The notes beneath the pieces are model-generated. The model made no database searches and was not told the DNA's origin. It worked only from the letters and a program-made list of their open reading frames with translations. Shown here in pieces: positions 6,354 through 8,708 of a stretch of 8,708 nt of DNA (its first letter is position 1; each line of letters starts with the position of its first letter). The position numbers were made by a program, and so were the translations under genes. Source of the stretch: Oscillospiraceae bacterium (lineage in GTDB: Bacteria > Bacillota_A > Clostridia > Oscillospirales > Oscillospiraceae); assembly GCA_017456105.1 (NCBI GenBank), contig JAFTKA010000029.1:1-8708 (forward strand). The letters are read 5' to 3'.

Positions 6354-8339
6354 ATGAAGCATAAGATCTTAAAATATGACCCCAATTTACGCCCCTTTGA
6401 AAAGGATTTTGACCTGCGTGCCCAGCGGTATATCGACAAAAAGGCTCAGCTGTTACAGCCGGGCAAGACGCTTTCTGATCTTGCCTGCGGCCACCATTAT
6501 TTCGGTTTCCACAAAACGGAAGACGGCTGGTACTACCGGGAGTGGGCCCCTGCCGCAGAAAAGCTGTACCTGACCGGCGACTTCTGCGGTTGGGATCGCC
6601 ACGCCTATGAAGCCAAAAAGCTGGACGGCGGCGTGTTCGAGCTGTTCCTGCCCGGCGATACCTTAAAAGACGGCATGACCGTCATGGCGATCGTGGTGCG
6701 AAACGGCGAGGAAATGGAACGGATCCCCCTGTACGCCACCCGTGTGGTGCAGGACCCCGTTACCTACGGCTGGAACGCGGTGATCCACGAAATGAAGCCC
6801 TTCCGTTGGACTGATGAGAAATTCAAGCCCAAGAAAAAGCTCTTTATCTATGAATGCCATATCGGTATGGCTCAGGAAGAGGGCCGGGTAGGAAGCTTTG
6901 AAGAATTCCGGCAGAACGTCCTGCCGAGAGTCCGGGATCTGGGCTACAACACCCTGCAGATCATGGCCATCATGGAGCACCCCTACTATGCGTCTTTCGG
7001 CTATCAGGTAACCAATTTCTTTGCGGTTTCCTCCCGGTTCGGCATGCCGGAGGACTTAAAGAACCTGATTAACACCGCCCACGAAATGGGCATCGCGGTG
7101 CTTTTGGACGTGGTCCATTCCCACGCCAGCAAGAACACCCGGGAGGGAATCAACTGCTTTGACGGCACGCCCTACCAGTTCTTCCACGACGGCCCCAAGG
7201 GCGACCATTCCGCCTGGGACACTAAGTGCTTCAATTATGATAAAAATGAAGTAATTCACTTCCTTTTGTCCAACCTGCGGTTTTATATGGAGGAGTACCA
7301 TTTTGACGGCTTCCGCTTTGACGGCGTAACCTCCATGCTCTACCACGACCACGGCCTGGGTACTGCCTTTATGAGCAATGATACCTATTTCTCCATGAAC
7401 ACCGACGTGGAAGCAGTAACCTACCTGCAGCTGGCAAACGATATGGTGCGGGAATTTAACCCCAATGCCATTATGATCGCCGAGGACACCTCCGCCATTC
7501 CCGGCCTGTGCCTGCCCATCAAGGACGGCGGCATCGGCTTTGACTACCGTCTTGCTATGGGCGAGCCGGATATGTGGATCAAGCTTCTGAAGGAGACCCC
7601 CGACGAATATTGGGATCTTAACAATATATATTATGAATTGGCGATCCGCCGCCCCCACGAAAAGGTCATCGGCTACTGCGAGTCCCACGATCAGGCGTTG
7701 GTTGGCGACAAGACCATCATGTTCCGGCTCTGCGACCAGGAGATGTACTGGGGTATGCACAAGGATTGCCACAGCATGGTCATTGACCGGGGCATGGCTC
7801 TGCACAAAATGATCCGCCTTTTGACCATGACCCTGGGCGGCGAAGGCTATCTGACCTTTATGGGCAACGAATTCGGCCACCCGGAGTGGATCGACTTCCC
7901 CAGGGAGGGTAACGGCTGGAGCTACCATTACTGCCGCCGGCAGTGGCATTTGGCGGACGACCCGGACCTGAAATACCACTACCTTCTGGAGCTTGAAAAG
8001 CAGGCGGTGAAGCTGTGTAAGACCTGCCGTGTCCTGGGAAGCCGGGATACCCAGCTGCAGATGCACAACGACGACAAGGTAATGGTCTATCAAAAGGGCA
8101 GTGCAATTTTTGCTTTTAATTTCCACCCCTGGAAATCCTTTGAGAACTATTTCGTAACCATGCCCGAAGAGGGAGAATATCGCGTTGTTATGTCAACCGA
8201 TGATTACTGCTTCGGCGGCCATGGCCGTATTTGGCATCAGAATTATACTGCAACGGTTCAGGAGGACGGCAGAGTCGGTTTCCAAATGTACCTGCCCAGC
8301 CGCACCGCCGCCGTTCTTCAGAAAGTGGCCGCAAAATAA
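6354..8339 (+). CDS. glgB: 1,4-alpha-glucan branching enzyme, eukaryote-like GH13_8 type
   Basis: It cuts alpha-1,4 glucan chains and rejoins them as alpha-1,6 branches in glycogen, in the cytoplasm. The 661 residues comprise an N-terminal helix-rich segment, a CBM48 domain (about 50-140), the GH13 barrel (about 160-530) and a C-terminal beta domain. Catalytic residues are Asp323 (GFRFDGVTS), Glu377 (MIAEDTS) and Asp446 (CESHDQ). DVVHSH (252-257) and HPEWIDFPREGNGWS (509-523) are hallmarks of the eukaryotic, plant and some-bacterial subgroup rather than of E. coli-type GlgB. The start at 6354 has AGGAGG 8 bases upstream; an overlapping out-of-frame ATG at 6350 gives only four codons. No other glycogen gene is in view. 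The assignment is very strong. Confidence 0.96.
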   Translation: MKHKILKYDPNLRPFEKDFDLRAQRYIDKKAQLLQPGKTLSDLACGHHYFGFHKTEDGWYYREWAPAAEKLYLTGDFCGWDRHAYEAKKLDGGVFELFLPGDTLKDGMTVMAIVVRNGEEMERIPLYATRVVQDPVTYGWNAVIHEMKPFRWTDEKFKPKKKLFIYECHIGMAQEEGRVGSFEEFRQNVLPRVRDLGYNTLQIMAIMEHPYYASFGYQVTNFFAVSSRFGMPEDLKNLINTAHEMGIAVLLDVVHSHASKNTREGINCFDGTPYQFFHDGPKGDHSAWDTKCFNYDKNEVIHFLLSNLRFYMEEYHFDGFRFDGVTSMLYHDHGLGTAFMSNDTYFSMNTDVEAVTYLQLANDMVREFNPNAIMIAEDTSAIPGLCLPIKDGGIGFDYRLAMGEPDMWIKLLKETPDEYWDLNNIYYELAIRRPHEKVIGYCESHDQALVGDKTIMFRLCDQEMYWGMHKDCHSMVIDRGMALHKMIRLLTMTLGGEGYLTFMGNEFGHPEWIDFPREGNGWSYHYCRRQWHLADDPDLKYHYLLELEKQAVKLCKTCRVLGSRDTQLQMHNDDKVMVYQKGSAIFAFNFHPWKSFENYFVTMPEEGEYRVVMSTDDYCFGGHGRIWHQNYTATVQEDGRVGFQMYLPSRTAAVLQKVAAK

Positions 8340-8342
8340 GAA

Positions 8343-8397
8343 TGTAGGGAGCGGATTAATCCGCTCCGTTGCGGAACGCTTAATTGCGTCCCATACA
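8343..8397 (+). repeat. Cloverleaf-like intergenic repeat, copy 4 (55 bp, slightly decayed)
   Basis: Starts TGTAGGG 3 bases after the glgB stop and ends CCATACA, one mismatch from the usual CCCTACA. Arm A is GGAGCGGAT/ATCCGCTCC with TA between. Arm B is altered: GGAACGC/GCGTCCC around TTAATT. The linker CCGTTGCGG makes it the longer form, like copy 1. No separate glgB terminator is visible, so this structure may mark the transcript end; that is inference. Confidence 0.85.
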
Positions 8398-8449
8398 ATT
8401 ATAATCGTCGGATTTCCGCAGAAATGTTGAAGCGGTTTAAAAATTTTAG

Positions 8450-8478
8450 TTGATTCCGGGATAAAAATGTGGTATAAT
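8450..8478 (+). promoter_or_regulatory. Strong promoter for the gene at 8563
   Basis: TTGATT (8450-8455), a 17-base spacer and a perfect TATAAT (8473-8478) with TGG just ahead (8470-8472), an extended -10. Transcription would begin near 8485, giving a leader of about 78 bases. Confidence 0.8.
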
Positions 8479-8488
8479 ACCAAAAACC

Positions 8489-8544
8489 TTTCCGCGTCTT
8501 TCGGTGGCGGTCATTTGTACATGCCAGCCGGAAAATTTCGGAAA
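8489..8544 (+). promoter_or_regulatory. Structured 5' leader of the gene at 8563
   Basis: TTTCCG (8489-8494) can pair with CGGAAA (8539-8544), enclosing a hairpin TTCGGTGGC (8500-8508) with GCCAGCCGGAA (8523-8533) that needs two single-base bulges and has a 14-base loop. The fold ends 18 bases before the ATG. I do not recognise a known riboswitch class; the structure is by-eye only. Confidence 0.35.
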
Positions 8545-8562
8545 ACCCATGGTGGTGAATAA

Positions 8563-8708
8563 ATGGCAGGCAGAAAATATGTATCCGATTATCGGATAGA
8601 AAAAGCCATAACGCCCTCCGGCAAGGTGGAAACGAAGCTTTTTTATCAGGGAACATATTACCGCTATGAACGCTCCCGGGAGGAGATCCTGCGGCTGCGG
8701 CGGCATAT
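8563..8708 (+). CDS. Partial hypothetical protein, runs off the window
   Basis: The first 48 codons of an open frame begin with ATG at 8563 and continue past the end of the window without a stop. The visible product starts MAGRKYVSDYRIEKAITPSG, then has a stretch rich in Tyr (FYQGTYYRYE) and a basic helix-like tail (REEILRLRR). The ribosome site GGTGGTGA (8551-8558) is weak but reasonably placed, and the extended promoter at 8450-8478 supports a real gene. There is no signal peptide or membrane segment so far. I do not recognise the family with confidence and assign no function. Confidence 0.7.
   Translation, partial: MAGRKYVSDYRIEKAITPSGKVETKLFYQGTYYRYERSREEILRLRRH

Noticed and set aside
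6429..6442. Stretch in glgB identical to the end of the array and terminator start (TATATCGACAAAAA)
   Set aside because: It encodes ordinary residues (YIDKK) in the conserved N-terminus of the enzyme, so a 14-base match is likely coincidence.
7056..8126. Long open frame on the minus strand opposite glgB (356 codons)
   Set aside because: Antisense shadow of a secure gene, with a Val/His-rich product and no supporting start signals.
117..8397. Target-site duplications around the cloverleaf repeats
   Set aside because: Flanks of the four copies show no consistent direct repeat; a TA duplication cannot be told apart from the element's own TAGGG/CCCTA ends.
8400..8405. TATAAT just after repeat copy 4
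   Set aside because: No -35 box at a suitable distance, and a much better promoter lies at 8450-8478.

Overview
The window reads as an ordinary chromosomal stretch from a gut-type Clostridia bacterium (Firmicutes), most likely from the Oscillospirales/Ruminococcaceae area. This is inferred from the mix of genes (TypA, a YitT-family membrane protein, a spore-type PdaA deacetylase, a eukaryote-like glycogen branching enzyme), strong AGGAGG-type ribosome binding sites, moderately GC-rich coding DNA with AT-rich promoters, and the kinds of small intergenic palindromic repeats present. I cannot name a species. There is no phage, plasmid, transposase, CRISPR array, tRNA or rRNA.

Layout. Bases 1-60 hold a short array of small hairpins separated by a constant ATATCGA, followed by a bidirectional terminator. 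typA lies on the minus strand (177-2009). A compact divergent promoter region (2010-2200) also drives a plus-strand pair, yitT then guaB (2201-4645), which are 24 bp apart and end in a strong terminator. A PdaA-type polysaccharide deacetylase faces them on the minus strand (4753-5520). A second divergent gap (5521-5672) leads to a small two-helix membrane protein with a C-terminal zinc ribbon (5673-6065). A 288-bp gap rich in nested repeats precedes a branching enzyme, glgB (6354-8339). A new gene with a clear promoter starts at 8563 and runs off the window.

How the genes relate. They are mostly independent housekeeping units: translation and ribosome GTPase (typA), guanine nucleotide synthesis (guaB, with yitT as its operon partner), spore cortex or cell-wall modification (pdaA-like) and glycogen branching (glgB). 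No multigene novel system is visible.

The most noteworthy material is non-coding. Four copies of a 52-55 bp three-way-junction (cloverleaf-like) repeat show compensatory base changes in both arms. Exactly one copy sits in every gap that is neither divergent nor intra-operonic, all in one orientation. One copy is nested between two inverted copies of a second ~37-bp palindromic repeat. The most noteworthy protein is the IMP dehydrogenase, which closely resembles the enzyme of the parabasalid parasite Tritrichomonas foetus as I remember it, including the catalytic-site and flap residues.
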